64,000 nucleotides of DNA from CAIZGX01 sp964385405 (lineage in GTDB: Bacteria > Bacteroidota > Bacteroidia > Flavobacteriales_D > Sanyastnellaceae): assembly GCA_964385405.1 (NCBI GenBank), contig CAYLOT010000012.1:1-64000 (forward strand), given 5' to 3'. Shown here in pieces: positions 1-8,704 of the stretch. A model generated the notes under the pieces. That model did no database searches. It was given only the letters and a program-made list of their open reading frames with translations, and was not told where the DNA came from. Each line of letters starts with the position of its first letter. Position 1 is the first letter of the stretch. Made by a program: the position numbers and the translations under genes.

Positions 1-824
1 ACGTTTCTGAAATGTCTTGGAGCTCTCACTTACGTTCGGCTCAAGATTTCTTGAAAGTAGAAAAAGAGGTTGAAGCGGTTATTCTAAGCATGGAGAAAGA
101 AGAGCGTAAATTAAGTCTTGGATTGAAGCAATTGACTTCTGATCCATGGGACGGAATTGAAGCGCGTTTCCCAGTTGGAAGCAAGCACACTGCGAAAGTT
201 CGTGCATTCACTACTTTCGGTATCTTCTGCGAATTAGCAGACGGAATCGATGGTCTTGTTCACATCTCTGACCTTTCTTGGTCTAAGAAAATCAAGCATC
301 CAAGTGAGTTCTGCGCTATCGGAGATGACATGCAAGTTGTTGTTTTGGAATTGGATCGTGAAGGACGTAAAATTAGCCTAGGACACAAACAAGTGGAAGA
401 AAATCCATGGGATGTATTCGAAACAGTTTTCGTTGAAGGAACCAAGCACCAAGGTACAATTGTGAAGAAAGAAGGTAACCATTGTGTTGTTGCTCTTCCT
501 TACGGTTTGGAAGGATTCTGCTTGAACAAAAACATGAAGAAAGAAGACGGTTCAACTGCAAAAGTTGAAGAAACGTTAGACTTCATCGTTCTTGAATTCA
601 ACAAGAACCAACGTAAGATTGCTGTGTCACACACACAAACTTGGAAACCAGAAGAAATCACTGCGTCTGCAGATGCTAAACCAAAGCGTGCAGCAGGTGG
701 TAAAAAAGAAGACAACAATTCAGCTGTGAAGCAAGTTAACTCTCAAGTTGAGAAATCAACTCTTGGTGACTTAGGTGCATTGGCTGCATTGAAAGAGAAA
801 ATGGACGGCGAAGAAGGAGCTTAA
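1..824 (+). CDS. rpsA: 30S ribosomal protein S1, 3' part (5' truncated by window edge)
   Basis: The frame is open to the left edge of the window, so the N-terminus lies outside; the first ATG at position 12 is internal. About 273 residues are visible. They hold the end of one S1 RNA-binding repeat (VSEMSW...), a complete S1 repeat (roughly residues 50-125, with FTTFGIFCEL and DGLVHISDLSW) and a more diverged repeat (about 135-210), followed by a low-complexity Lys/Ala/Asn tail. S1 binds mRNA on the small ribosomal subunit and helps initiation; in Bacteroidota, which make little use of Shine-Dalgarno pairing, it is thought to carry more of this load. A strong terminator follows directly. Confidence 0.93.
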   Translation, partial: VSEMSWSSHLRSAQDFLKVEKEVEAVILSMEKEERKLSLGLKQLTSDPWDGIEARFPVGSKHTAKVRAFTTFGIFCELADGIDGLVHISDLSWSKKIKHPSEFCAIGDDMQVVVLELDREGRKISLGHKQVEENPWDVFETVFVEGTKHQGTIVKKEGNHCVVALPYGLEGFCLNKNMKKEDGSTAKVEETLDFIVLEFNKNQRKIAVSHTQTWKPEEITASADAKPKRAAGGKKEDNNSAVKQVNSQVEKSTLGDLGALAALKEKMDGEEGA

Positions 825-846
825 TTCTTCTTTTCCTCTAACATAT

Positions 847-876
847 AAAAACCTCCTTCGGGAGGTTTTTTTTATT
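847..876 (+). terminator. Rho-independent terminator after rpsA
   Basis: Inverted repeat AACCTCC-ttcg-GGAGGTT followed by a long T run (TTTTTTTATTTT), 22 bp after the rpsA stop. Seen directly; a classic intrinsic terminator. Confidence 0.9.
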
Positions 877-889
877 TTACCTTGCACTC

Positions 890-1450
890 ATGATCAAAAT
901 GCTTTTCCTAGTCGCAAGTATTCTCACCTCTTCATTCTTGATTGGTCAGAAAAACATTGGAGACGTGGTAGACGAATTCAATGGCGTGAAGGTGTATTAC
1001 AATGGAAGTGTATCGCACGTTAGCACGCGTAATGTGAGTAGCGATGGATACAACATTGGATTGAAATACCAATGCGTGGAATTCGTGAAGCGATACTATT
1101 TCGAATACTTCAAACACAAAATGCCCAACTCATACGGGCATGCCAAAGACTTCTACAATTCAAAATTCAAAGACGGACAACTGAACACAGAACGCAATCT
1201 CATTCAGTATAAAAACGGAGGAATGGGCATTCCTCAAATGCACGATTTAATTGTATGGAAAGGCAATGAATGGAACCCGTAAGGACACGTTGCTATTGTG
1301 GTGAAAAACAACAGCAACAAAAGCATTGAAATCATTCAGCAAAATCCAGGACCGAATGCTCCGAGCAGAATAACTTTGAACCTCATTTATTCCGGCAACG
1401 GATACACCATTGATGACGATGAAATACTTGGCTGGCTTCATAAAAATTAG
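890..1450 (+). pseudogene. CHAP-domain amidase/endopeptidase interrupted by one in-frame TAA
   Basis: An N-terminal signal peptide (MIKMLFLVASIL...) is followed by a CHAP-type cysteine amidase domain: the expected catalytic Cys lies in KYQCVEFVKRY and the His in GHVAIVV. A TAA at 1280-1282 separates them (...GNEWNP, stop, GHVAIVVKNN...). The same frame stays open for another 56 codons to TAG at 1448-1450 and reads as the rest of the domain. CHAP proteins usually have Tyr-Gly-His here, so TAA probably arose from TAT or TAC by one substitution; a sequencing error or stop readthrough are the alternatives. CHAP enzymes cleave peptidoglycan peptides, and the truncated product lacks the catalytic His. 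The next gene starts inside its 3' end. Confidence 0.75.
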
Positions 1451-2924
1451 TTTACTGGCGATTCTGATTTCGTCTCAATGCGTTTCAGTATTCGGGCAAA
1501 TTTCGAAACTAAAAGTTTTGTCCTTCAACATTCGCTTCAACAATCCGAATGATGGCGAAAACTCTTGGCCGAACAGAAGCGAACGCGTTCGCAATTTTCT
1601 TGTGAATGAAGAGCCCGATATTTGTGGGTTTCAGGAAGTCTTGCACAACGAAGTACTTGAGCTTGAAACATTTTTTTTCAACCAAACAACTCGAAAAAAT
1701 GCATACGTTCGAGTAGGTGTTGGAAGAGAAGATGGAAAAAGCAAAGGTGAATACGCTCCTATTTTCTTTCGAAAAGACCGTTTCAATCTTATTTCTTCGA
1801 AAACTGTTTGGCTCTCTCCTACTCCAACCCAACCAAGCAAAGGTTGGGATGCCGCTTGCGAGCGAATAGCAACTTTCGCCTTGCTCGTTGATAAGAATAA
1901 CAAAGACACTATACTTGTAGTGAATGCACATTGGGATCATGCGGGGGTTGTGGCTCGAGAAGAAAGCGCAAAACTTATTTTAAACGAGATGAACAGCTAC
2001 GCTTCCATTCAAAATAAAATTCTCATGGGCGATTTCAACTGTACTTCAAAAGATGATGCCCTGATAAACATTCGCGAAACGTTAACCGATGCAGGCGCTG
2101 GATCAAACGATAATATTGGAACCTTGAACAAATTTATTCGCGAAATAAATACGAATGCTCCGCGTATTGATTATGTATTTTACGATTTGAAAAACTATGG
2201 CTTTTCTTCCTATCGGGTTGAAAACACCAAAGTAACTGAACCGCTTCTATCCGACCACTTCCCTGTCGTTGTTGAATTCGAAAAGATGAATTCAAAATTG
2301 GAAGGAAGGTTTCAATTCAATCTAAAAATTACACCTCTTGAATATGTAGACTCAATGCTTCATGTTGAAACATTGAAGTGCTATGTCGGACATATTGAGT
2401 TGTTGGATATGAATAAACAAATCATTGGAAGGGATTCTGTTTCTTACAGACTGATTGATTTCAAAAATTCGAACTCACTGAATTTTTCAATCAACTCCAA
2501 TGCTGGTTACGCCAGTTATGTGCGCCTAACCCTCGGCGTTGATTCCATTTCAAACGCTGCTGGTGTTCATTGCTGTGCATTAGATCCCTCGAACGGTATG
2601 TATTGGAGTTGGCAAAGCGGATACATTCAGTTTAAGTTGGAAGGAAAAGAAAAAGACGGCACTGCATTAAACCTTCACCTCGGAGGCTTCTCTAACCGCT
2701 ATTTGAGCTCGAAAACTATTGACATTCCTATTCATCATCCACCAACGCTGATTCCAATATTGCCTCCTGAAAAACGTAAAAAAAACCTGAGTATTTATTT
2801 GGATCTATCATCGTTTATTGAGAAAATTCATACGAATAAGGAGTATTCACTCATGAGTCCGAATGCCCATGTTCCTGAATACATTCAAGCCTTGTGTTCA
2901 TCTTTTTCAGCCACACTCAAATGA
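1413..2924 (+). CDS. Secreted EEP-family phosphoesterase/nuclease fused to an MbnP-like copper-binding domain
   Basis: About 503 residues with a signal peptide ending near VFGQ. Residues about 30-295 form an exonuclease/endonuclease/phosphatase domain with the full set of signatures: FNIRFN, GFQEV, NAHWDH, GDFNC and SDHFPV. Residues about 305-480 match the MbnP-like family: a YxLxD-type strand, LGVDS, ALDPSNGMYWSWQSGY (Trp near 398 and 400), FKLEG, and LHLGGF. MbnP proteins bind copper and are modified at Trp by the di-haem enzyme MbnH, and an MbnH homologue follows with an ATGA overlap. The EEP substrate (nucleic acid, sugar phosphate, lipid) cannot be told. Start choice: TTG 1410, ATG 1413 and ATG 1419 are all in frame; I take 1413, with 1419 equally possible. 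It overlaps the broken CHAP gene out of frame. Confidence 0.82.
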   Translation: MTMKYLAGFIKISLLAILISSQCVSVFGQISKLKVLSFNIRFNNPNDGENSWPNRSERVRNFLVNEEPDICGFQEVLHNEVLELETFFFNQTTRKNAYVRVGVGREDGKSKGEYAPIFFRKDRFNLISSKTVWLSPTPTQPSKGWDAACERIATFALLVDKNNKDTILVVNAHWDHAGVVAREESAKLILNEMNSYASIQNKILMGDFNCTSKDDALINIRETLTDAGAGSNDNIGTLNKFIREINTNAPRIDYVFYDLKNYGFSSYRVENTKVTEPLLSDHFPVVVEFEKMNSKLEGRFQFNLKITPLEYVDSMLHVETLKCYVGHIELLDMNKQIIGRDSVSYRLIDFKNSNSLNFSINSNAGYASYVRLTLGVDSISNAAGVHCCALDPSNGMYWSWQSGYIQFKLEGKEKDGTALNLHLGGFSNRYLSSKTIDIPIHHPPTLIPILPPEKRKKNLSIYLDLSSFIEKIHTNKEYSLMSPNAHVPEYIQALCSSFSATLK

Positions 2925-3961
2925 TTCGAAAAAGTTATTCCTTCTTCGTTTTCATTTTGCTCTTTGTCTTCGCGCTAGGCTTTACCCTTCCACCTAAACG
3001 AAAAATTGCTTGGCCGAAAAAAGTTTACGACGAACGGAACAACCTTCCTTCCAACGAAAAAAAAGAATTGGGACGTCTGCTTTTTTATGATCCCATTCTT
3101 TCTTCCGACAATACCGTTTCGTGTTCTTCGTGTCACCTCTCCTACACCGCCTTCGCGCACACAGATCACAATGTTAGTCACGGCGTATTTGATCGTGTTG
3201 GAAAACGTAACGCTCCTGCCCTATTCAATTTAGCTTGGAAGAAAAATTTCATGTGGGACGGCGCGGTGCACAACCTCGACGCACAAGCCATGGCTCCGAT
3301 TGAAAATAAATTAGAGATGAATGAAACACTACTTCATGTTGTTTCGAAACTGAACGAACGGAAATTCTACCGCGAAAAATTCTTCAACGCATGGGGAGAC
3401 AGCTTAGCTACCGGAGAGCGCGTGCTAAAATCGATTTCTCAATTTATGCTTTCTCTGGAAAGCACAAATAGCAAATACGATATGGTGATAAGGGGTAAAA
3501 TAAAATTCAACGAGCAAGAAAAAAAAGGATACACCCTGTTTCAAAAAAACTGCAATGCATGTCACACAGAGCCTTTGTTTACAAACGACGCATTCATGAG
3601 CAACGGCCTTCCGTTGAACGATAGTCTTCAAGATTTAGGAAGAGGCGCTATTACAAATTTGAAAGAAGACGAACGCACATTCAAAGTGCCGTCGTTGCGA
3701 AACATTGAAATGAGCTTTCCTTATATGCATGATGGAAGGTTCAGATCTTTGCAACAAGTCTTGAATCATTACACTTCATTAACTGGAAACGAAGAAAATA
3801 TTTCTTTTCCATTAAACCATTCGATTTATCTTTCTTCCAATGACAAGCAAGACCTTATTGCGTTTTTGCTAACCTTAACCGATCATGAATTTTTAAATCG
3901 AAAAGACTATCAATTTCCACAAACCCTTCAACATGAAATTACGAAACGTTCTCATCGCTAG
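2921..3961 (+). CDS. MbnH-like di-haem cytochrome c peroxidase (MauG/CCP superfamily)
   Basis: About 346 residues. An N-terminal signal sequence or anchor is followed by two c-type haem sites, CSSCH (residues about 68-72) and CNACH (about 211-215), and the family motif YMHDGRFRSL (about 268-277). This is the bacterial di-haem peroxidase/MauG layout, acting in the periplasm. Adjacency to an MbnP domain points to the MbnH branch, which oxidises a Trp of MbnP to kynurenine; that function here is inference. The ATG at 2921 overlaps the upstream TGA (ATGA), favouring this start over GTG at 2894 and implying translational coupling. The 3' end overlaps the next gene by 29 nt. Confidence 0.88.
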   Translation: MIRKSYSFFVFILLFVFALGFTLPPKRKIAWPKKVYDERNNLPSNEKKELGRLLFYDPILSSDNTVSCSSCHLSYTAFAHTDHNVSHGVFDRVGKRNAPALFNLAWKKNFMWDGAVHNLDAQAMAPIENKLEMNETLLHVVSKLNERKFYREKFFNAWGDSLATGERVLKSISQFMLSLESTNSKYDMVIRGKIKFNEQEKKGYTLFQKNCNACHTEPLFTNDAFMSNGLPLNDSLQDLGRGAITNLKEDERTFKVPSLRNIEMSFPYMHDGRFRSLQQVLNHYTSLTGNEENISFPLNHSIYLSSNDKQDLIAFLLTLTDHEFLNRKDYQFPQTLQHEITKRSHR

Positions 3962-5288
3962 TCTAATTCTTTCTGCAAGCCAAATGCTTGCGCAAGGTCC
4001 AACCGTTACTTCATGGCTTCAAAACACCACCGGTATTAATGGAAGACATTATGTAAGTGGAAATTCAACCCCAATTAACGATAACGTGGCTGCCAACGTG
4101 CAGACCGTTCAATATTCAAACAATTGGGTTTATGTTTCAACCAACGGAATTCCCGCGTATATCACCGGACCATTTTTAGATGGCAACCCATCACTTGCCT
4201 CTGATCAGAATGCCATTTTTAAATTTCCTTTAAATCCGGTTCATAACACAGGAACTCCAACTGCCACTACAGGCGGAAACATTGGAGTGTTCATCAATGG
4301 TGTAGCTCTGTTTGACTACAGAGACGGCGTTTCATGGAACAATCAAACGCAAGCTGAAGGCGGCGGTCCTATTATGGGGCCTCCCGGACAAGGTGTTTGG
4401 AACAGAGATGCCATTGTAGCAGAAAGACAAGGGTTCGATTGCGCGAAGGGTCATCCTGCTATGGGCAATTACCATCACCATCAGAACCCAAGTGCTTTCA
4501 ACTTAGATCTTGTGGTTCTTTCAACGGTTTGTGACATCTACGCTGCAGATGGTCTTTACGTAATTAATGCTACGGAGCATTCTCCGCTAATTGGATTTGC
4601 TTATGACGGATTTCCAATCTACGGCGCCTATGGTTTTGCAAATGCAAATGGAACAGGTGGTATTACTCGAATGAAGAGTAGTTATCAATTGAGAAATATT
4701 ACGACTCGCACTGTTTATGCAGACGGCACCGATGTGACCGATGGCCCAGCCGTTAGCACCACCTATCCGCTCGGAAGGTACCGCGAAGACTACGAGTTCA
4801 TCGCTCATCCAGGAATGGAAGATTATTTAGATGAGCACAACGGACGTTTTTGCGTTACTCCTGAATATCCGAATGGAACCTACGCCTATTTCTGCACGGT
4901 AGATGCGAACTACAATTCGGCTTATCCGTATGTTGTTGGACCAACCTTTTACGGAACGAAGGTAGCAGCAAAGGTCACGAGCATTACTGAAGCAGTTACT
5001 ACATACACTCCAAGTGCAGTAGCAGATATTCAAATTGAAAATGTAAACGTGAATACGTATCCGAATCCGGTTCAAGATGTGTTGGCTGTTCAAGTGAATG
5101 CTGTGAATAGAAGCAATGTTCAAGTTGATTTATTGAATGCTGACGGAAAACTTATTTCGAGTGCGGTTCTTTATCAGGGAAGCACGTTGGCTCATTTCGA
5201 TACGCGCGCACTGTACAACGGAACCTACTTGGTTCGTGTTGGAAGTGGGAAAAACAGTGTCACGAAAAAGGTGGTGGTTTCGCATTGA
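3933..5288 (+). CDS. Secreted YHYH-domain protein with T9SS sorting domain
   Basis: 451 residues: signal peptide (cleavage near MLAQ), a large YHYH-type domain (about residues 60-330) with the His cluster NYHHHQN near residue 180, FAYDGFPIYGAYG, and an acidic/aromatic segment, then a C-terminal type A T9SS sorting domain (TYPNPVQDVL ... GTYLVRV). The YHYH family is of unknown biochemical role; its His-rich core suggests metal binding. The variant here is Y-H-H-H. The start lies inside the 3' end of the di-haem peroxidase gene, so all three genes from 1413 form one overlapping unit, which suggests a shared copper or redox role at the cell surface (inference). Confidence 0.85.
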   Translation: MKLRNVLIASLILSASQMLAQGPTVTSWLQNTTGINGRHYVSGNSTPINDNVAANVQTVQYSNNWVYVSTNGIPAYITGPFLDGNPSLASDQNAIFKFPLNPVHNTGTPTATTGGNIGVFINGVALFDYRDGVSWNNQTQAEGGGPIMGPPGQGVWNRDAIVAERQGFDCAKGHPAMGNYHHHQNPSAFNLDLVVLSTVCDIYAADGLYVINATEHSPLIGFAYDGFPIYGAYGFANANGTGGITRMKSSYQLRNITTRTVYADGTDVTDGPAVSTTYPLGRYREDYEFIAHPGMEDYLDEHNGRFCVTPEYPNGTYAYFCTVDANYNSAYPYVVGPTFYGTKVAAKVTSITEAVTTYTPSAVADIQIENVNVNTYPNPVQDVLAVQVNAVNRSNVQVDLLNADGKLISSAVLYQGSTLAHFDTRALYNGTYLVRVGSGKNSVTKKVVVSH

Positions 5289-5314
5289 GAAACAGAAAGA
5301 GAATGAGAAAATGA

Positions 5315-5348
5315 GAAAGGAGCCTTAACGGCTCCTTCTTTGTTTTTT
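5315..5348. terminator. Bidirectional terminator between convergent genes
   Basis: Perfect 8-bp stem AAGGAGCC (5317-5324) / GGCTCCTT (5330-5337) around loop TTAAC, with T-rich flank on the plus side and A-rich flank on the other. The helicase stop codon (complement of 5325-5327) lies in the loop, so the hairpin serves both convergent transcripts. Confidence 0.8.
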
Positions 5349-6617
5349 ATCGCGTTCTTGTTTGAACTTCATCTTCGCTTGCAGCGATTTCTTTTCGTGG
5401 AAGGCGCCTTTAAATTCTGGATTTATTAATCGCTTTTGGCGATCTATTTCACGCGCTTGCTCTTGCTTTTCTTCTGGCTCGGTCTTTTCAATGTGAACGA
5501 CTTCGGGGATTTCGAAAACCGGAATGGTTTGACGAATAATTTTCTGAATGTTGGTCAAGTGATATTCTTCAGACTGGTCTACGAAACTAACGGCAACGCC
5601 TGTTTTGAATGCACGACCCGTTCTTCCGATGCGGTGAACGTAGTCTTCATAGTGGCTAGGCACTTGAAAATTCACTACGTGAGAAACTTCGAAAACGTCT
5701 ATGCCTCGAGCGGTAACGTCGGTGCTAACGAGAATGCGAACGTTACCGTCTTTGAAATCCTTAATTGCATTCATGCGCGAGTTCTGACCAATGTTGCTGT
5801 GCAGGAATCTAATCTCACCCACATTGCTTCGCTCCATGAATTTCCCCATGCTCGTTGCATCAGCTTTGGTTCGAACAAAAACCATCACGCGCTTCATCTC
5901 GTCTCCTTCCAAGAGGTGCATAAGCAGATTCAATTTTGTTTTGAAGTTTGGCACCATATACACCCTCTGCTCCACGGTAGTAGCAGGTGTAGCCTGAGGC
6001 GTTACTTCAACACGAGATGGGAATAAAAGAAAGTTATCGGCAATTCGCTCTACCTTCTCAGGAAAGGTTGCAGAAAACAATAACTGTTGTTTTTTCTGTG
6101 GAAGTTTTTCTTGAATGTCGCGAAGCTGAGGCCAAAAACCCATATCCATCATGCGGTCACATTCATCGAGCACCACGTGCTTGATTTTCTTCGGAATAAT
6201 CACGCGTTTCGCGTAAATCTCTAAAAATCTGCCTGGCGTTGCGACAATGATATCGACACCGCTCTTTATTTTTTCAATTTGAGTCTTCGGACCAACACCT
6301 CCGTACAAGGCTACATAACGAAGCTCTGTGTACTTGCAAAGACTTTGAATTTGTTCTTCCACCTGAACCACCAATTCTTTGGTTGGAACAAGGACAAGCG
6401 CGCGTGGCTCATCGCCTTGCGGATACTTCAACAATTGCAACAAAGGCAGCACATAGGCGGCTGTTTTTCCGGTACCGGTTTGCGCTATACCTATAACGTC
6501 CTGTCCGCCCAAAACTCGAGGAATAACCTTTTCCTGAATTTCGGAAGGAGACTCATACCCCAACTCGTGAACAGCATCTAAAAACTGTCTTGTTAACTTT
6601 AGTTCTTCGAACGTCAT
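5325..6617 (-). CDS. DEAD-box-family RNA helicase (RhlE-like, DECD variant)
   Basis: 430 residues with the helicase motifs in order: Q motif (GYESPSEIQ), Walker A AQTGTGKT, PTKELV, GG, TPGRFLE, motif II as DECD rather than DEAD, SATF, ARGID and HRIGRTGR, followed by a basic C-terminal tail. These ATP-dependent enzymes remodel RNA, typically in ribosome assembly or mRNA turnover. The minus-strand start is preceded by TACCTTTG (6622-6629) with only 4 nt to the ATG, suggesting a leaderless mRNA. It is convergent with the YHYH gene and divergent from the M49 peptidase gene. Confidence 0.92.
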   Translation of the reverse strand: MTFEELKLTRQFLDAVHELGYESPSEIQEKVIPRVLGGQDVIGIAQTGTGKTAAYVLPLLQLLKYPQGDEPRALVLVPTKELVVQVEEQIQSLCKYTELRYVALYGGVGPKTQIEKIKSGVDIIVATPGRFLEIYAKRVIIPKKIKHVVLDECDRMMDMGFWPQLRDIQEKLPQKKQQLLFSATFPEKVERIADNFLLFPSRVEVTPQATPATTVEQRVYMVPNFKTKLNLLMHLLEGDEMKRVMVFVRTKADATSMGKFMERSNVGEIRFLHSNIGQNSRMNAIKDFKDGNVRILVSTDVTARGIDVFEVSHVVNFQVPSHYEDYVHRIGRTGRAFKTGVAVSFVDQSEEYHLTNIQKIIRQTIPVFEIPEVVHIEKTEPEEKQEQAREIDRQKRLINPEFKGAFHEKKSLQAKMKFKQERDKKQRRSR

Positions 6618-6621
6618 ACGG

Positions 6622-6644
6622 CAAAGGTAACCTTCTTATCTTCG
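6622..6644. promoter_or_regulatory. Divergent -7 promoter elements, helicase (-) and M49 peptidase (+)
   Basis: On the minus strand TACCTTTG occupies 6629-6622, ending 4 nt before the helicase ATG at 6617. On the plus strand TATCTTCG occupies 6637-6644, 20 nt before the peptidase ATG at 6665. Both resemble the Bacteroidota -7 consensus TAnnTTTG. No clear -33 element was identified. Confidence 0.5.
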
Positions 6645-6664
6645 TGTCCGAAAAATCATTTTCA

Positions 6665-8701
6665 ATGAAACGAATATTCCTTGCCTCATTTATTGCTCTC
6701 GGACTTACAGCGTGGTGCTATTTACAGTTTAGAGATCAAGTAGCTCAGCTTCCGAAAACGGAAACTGAAAGCGGTCCGTTTGAATACGAAGTGGATCGCT
6801 TTGCCGACATTCGAATTCTTCGGTATAAGCTCGACGGGTTCGACAAGTTAACCACCAAACAAAAAGAATTGGTGTATTACTTAACGCAGGCAGGACTCGC
6901 AGGTCGCGACATTATGTGGGATCAGAACTGCAAATACAATTTGGAAGTTCGTAGCATATTCGAAAAAATTTACACAACGTATTCAGGCGATAAGACAGCT
7001 GAAGAGTGGTTGAACCTTGAAACCTATTTGAAGCAATTGTGGATGAGTAACGGTATTCATCACCACTACAGCAACATTAAGCACAAGCCAAAATTCAGCA
7101 AAGACTATTTCGTTTCGCTTTGCGGAGCAACGAATACGCAGGTTTCAGAAGAGATTCTGGAAGTTATCTTCAATCCGAATGTTGCCAACATGAAAGTGGA
7201 AAGCGACGCTTCAAAAGGATTGGTTGAAAATTCTGCAGTTAACTTCTACGAAGGTGTTAGCACGAAAGAAGCCTTTGATTTTTATGCATCGAAGGAAGTT
7301 GCCGGCGATCGCGCGCCTTTGTCTTACGGCATTAACGCCAATCTTCGCAAAGAAAATGGTGTTATCGTTGAAGATGTTTATCGCGTAGGTGGCAAATACA
7401 GCGCGGCTTTGGAGCAAGTGGTTTTCTGGTTGAATAAAGCGGAAAAGGTTGCTGAAAACGACAAGCAAGCGGTTGCTCTTCGTAAGTTGATTGAATTCTA
7501 TACAACAGGAGATTTGCGCACATGGGACGACTTCAACATTCAATGGGTGAAGGCAACGGAAGGTGACATTGACTTCATTCACGGTTTTGTGGAAGTGTAT
7601 AACGATCCGCTTGGAAAGCGTGGTTCTTACGAAAGCATTGTTGAGATCAACGATTTCGAAGCAAGTGATCGCATGAAAGTCATGATGCAAAACGCACAAT
7701 GGTTCGAAGACAACTCGCCAATTATGCCCGAGCACAAAAAGAAGGAAGTAAAGGGAATTACCTACAAAGTGGTGAATGTTGCTGGTGAATCTGGCGATGC
7801 GAACCCCTCTACTCCAATTGGGGTGAATCTTCCGAATGCTCAATGGATTCGAGCCATGCACGGATCGAAGAGTGTGAGTTTAGGAAACATTGAAGACGCT
7901 GCAAACAATGCAGGTGGTTCGGGTATGTTGAAGGAATTCGCAAACGACGAAGAAGAGATTGCTCGTGCTGAAAAGTACGGAGCAACAGCGGGAAAAATGC
8001 ACACCGCAATGCACGAGGTAATTGGTCACGCCAGTGGACAATTAGAGCCTAATGTATCTGCGAGTTCTCAAACCTTGAAAGAGTTTGCTTCAACCATTGA
8101 AGAAGGAAGAGCAGACTTAGTTGCCCTGTATTATGTAATGGATCCGAAGTTGGTTGAAATGGGGTTGATGGAAAGTCTAGAAGTGGGGAAAGCGGAGTAC
8201 GACGGATACATTCGCAACGCCATGTTGGTTCAAATGAGAAGATTGAAAATGGGCGAAGACATTGCTGAAGCGCATATGCGCAATCGCGCTTGGATTAGCA
8301 ATTGGATCATTGAAAAAGGTGCTTCTGCGAATGTGATTTCAAAAGAAGTTCGCGATGGTAAAACGTATTTCAACATTAACGATTACGACAAGATGCGCGA
8401 TTTAGTTGGAGAATTGTTGCGTGAAGTTCAACGCATCACTTCTCAAGGAGATTACAATGCAGCTAAAGCCTTGGCAGACGGATACGGAAAGAAAGTTGAC
8501 CCAACCTTGCATGCTGAAGTACTTGCTAGATCAGAGAAATTAAACATTCCTCCGTACAACGGATTCGTTAATCCGATTCTCACACCTGTGTTGGATTCAA
8601 ACGGAAAAATGATTGACGTAACAGTAAGTTATACCCAATCATTTGCAGAACAAATGTTAAACTACAGCAAGAACTACGGTTTCCTTGCTCCAAAAAAATA
8701 A
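6665..8701 (+). CDS. Dipeptidyl-peptidase III-like zinc peptidase (family M49)
   Basis: About 678 residues. The frame is open back to 6590, but MKRIFLASF... at 6665 gives a normal hydrophobic signal or anchor segment and lies downstream of a promoter-like TATCTTCG. The zinc site is the M49 type: HEVIGH (five-spaced HExxGH) followed by EEGRADL, both in the C-terminal third. M49 enzymes remove dipeptides from the N-terminus of short peptides. The cysteine in the leader does not form a good lipobox (TAWC). The next gene follows after 3 nt, so the two are probably co-transcribed, linking peptide breakdown with amino-acid catabolism. Confidence 0.88.
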   Translation: MKRIFLASFIALGLTAWCYLQFRDQVAQLPKTETESGPFEYEVDRFADIRILRYKLDGFDKLTTKQKELVYYLTQAGLAGRDIMWDQNCKYNLEVRSIFEKIYTTYSGDKTAEEWLNLETYLKQLWMSNGIHHHYSNIKHKPKFSKDYFVSLCGATNTQVSEEILEVIFNPNVANMKVESDASKGLVENSAVNFYEGVSTKEAFDFYASKEVAGDRAPLSYGINANLRKENGVIVEDVYRVGGKYSAALEQVVFWLNKAEKVAENDKQAVALRKLIEFYTTGDLRTWDDFNIQWVKATEGDIDFIHGFVEVYNDPLGKRGSYESIVEINDFEASDRMKVMMQNAQWFEDNSPIMPEHKKKEVKGITYKVVNVAGESGDANPSTPIGVNLPNAQWIRAMHGSKSVSLGNIEDAANNAGGSGMLKEFANDEEEIARAEKYGATAGKMHTAMHEVIGHASGQLEPNVSASSQTLKEFASTIEEGRADLVALYYVMDPKLVEMGLMESLEVGKAEYDGYIRNAMLVQMRRLKMGEDIAEAHMRNRAWISNWIIEKGASANVISKEVRDGKTYFNINDYDKMRDLVGELLREVQRITSQGDYNAAKALADGYGKKVDPTLHAEVLARSEKLNIPPYNGFVNPILTPVLDSNGKMIDVTVSYTQSFAEQMLNYSKNYGFLAPKK

Positions 8702-8704
8702 GAT

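Noticed and set aside
5325..6617. Mutated helicase because motif II is DECD
   Set aside because: DECD occurs in active RNA helicases (UAP56-type), and all other motifs are intact.
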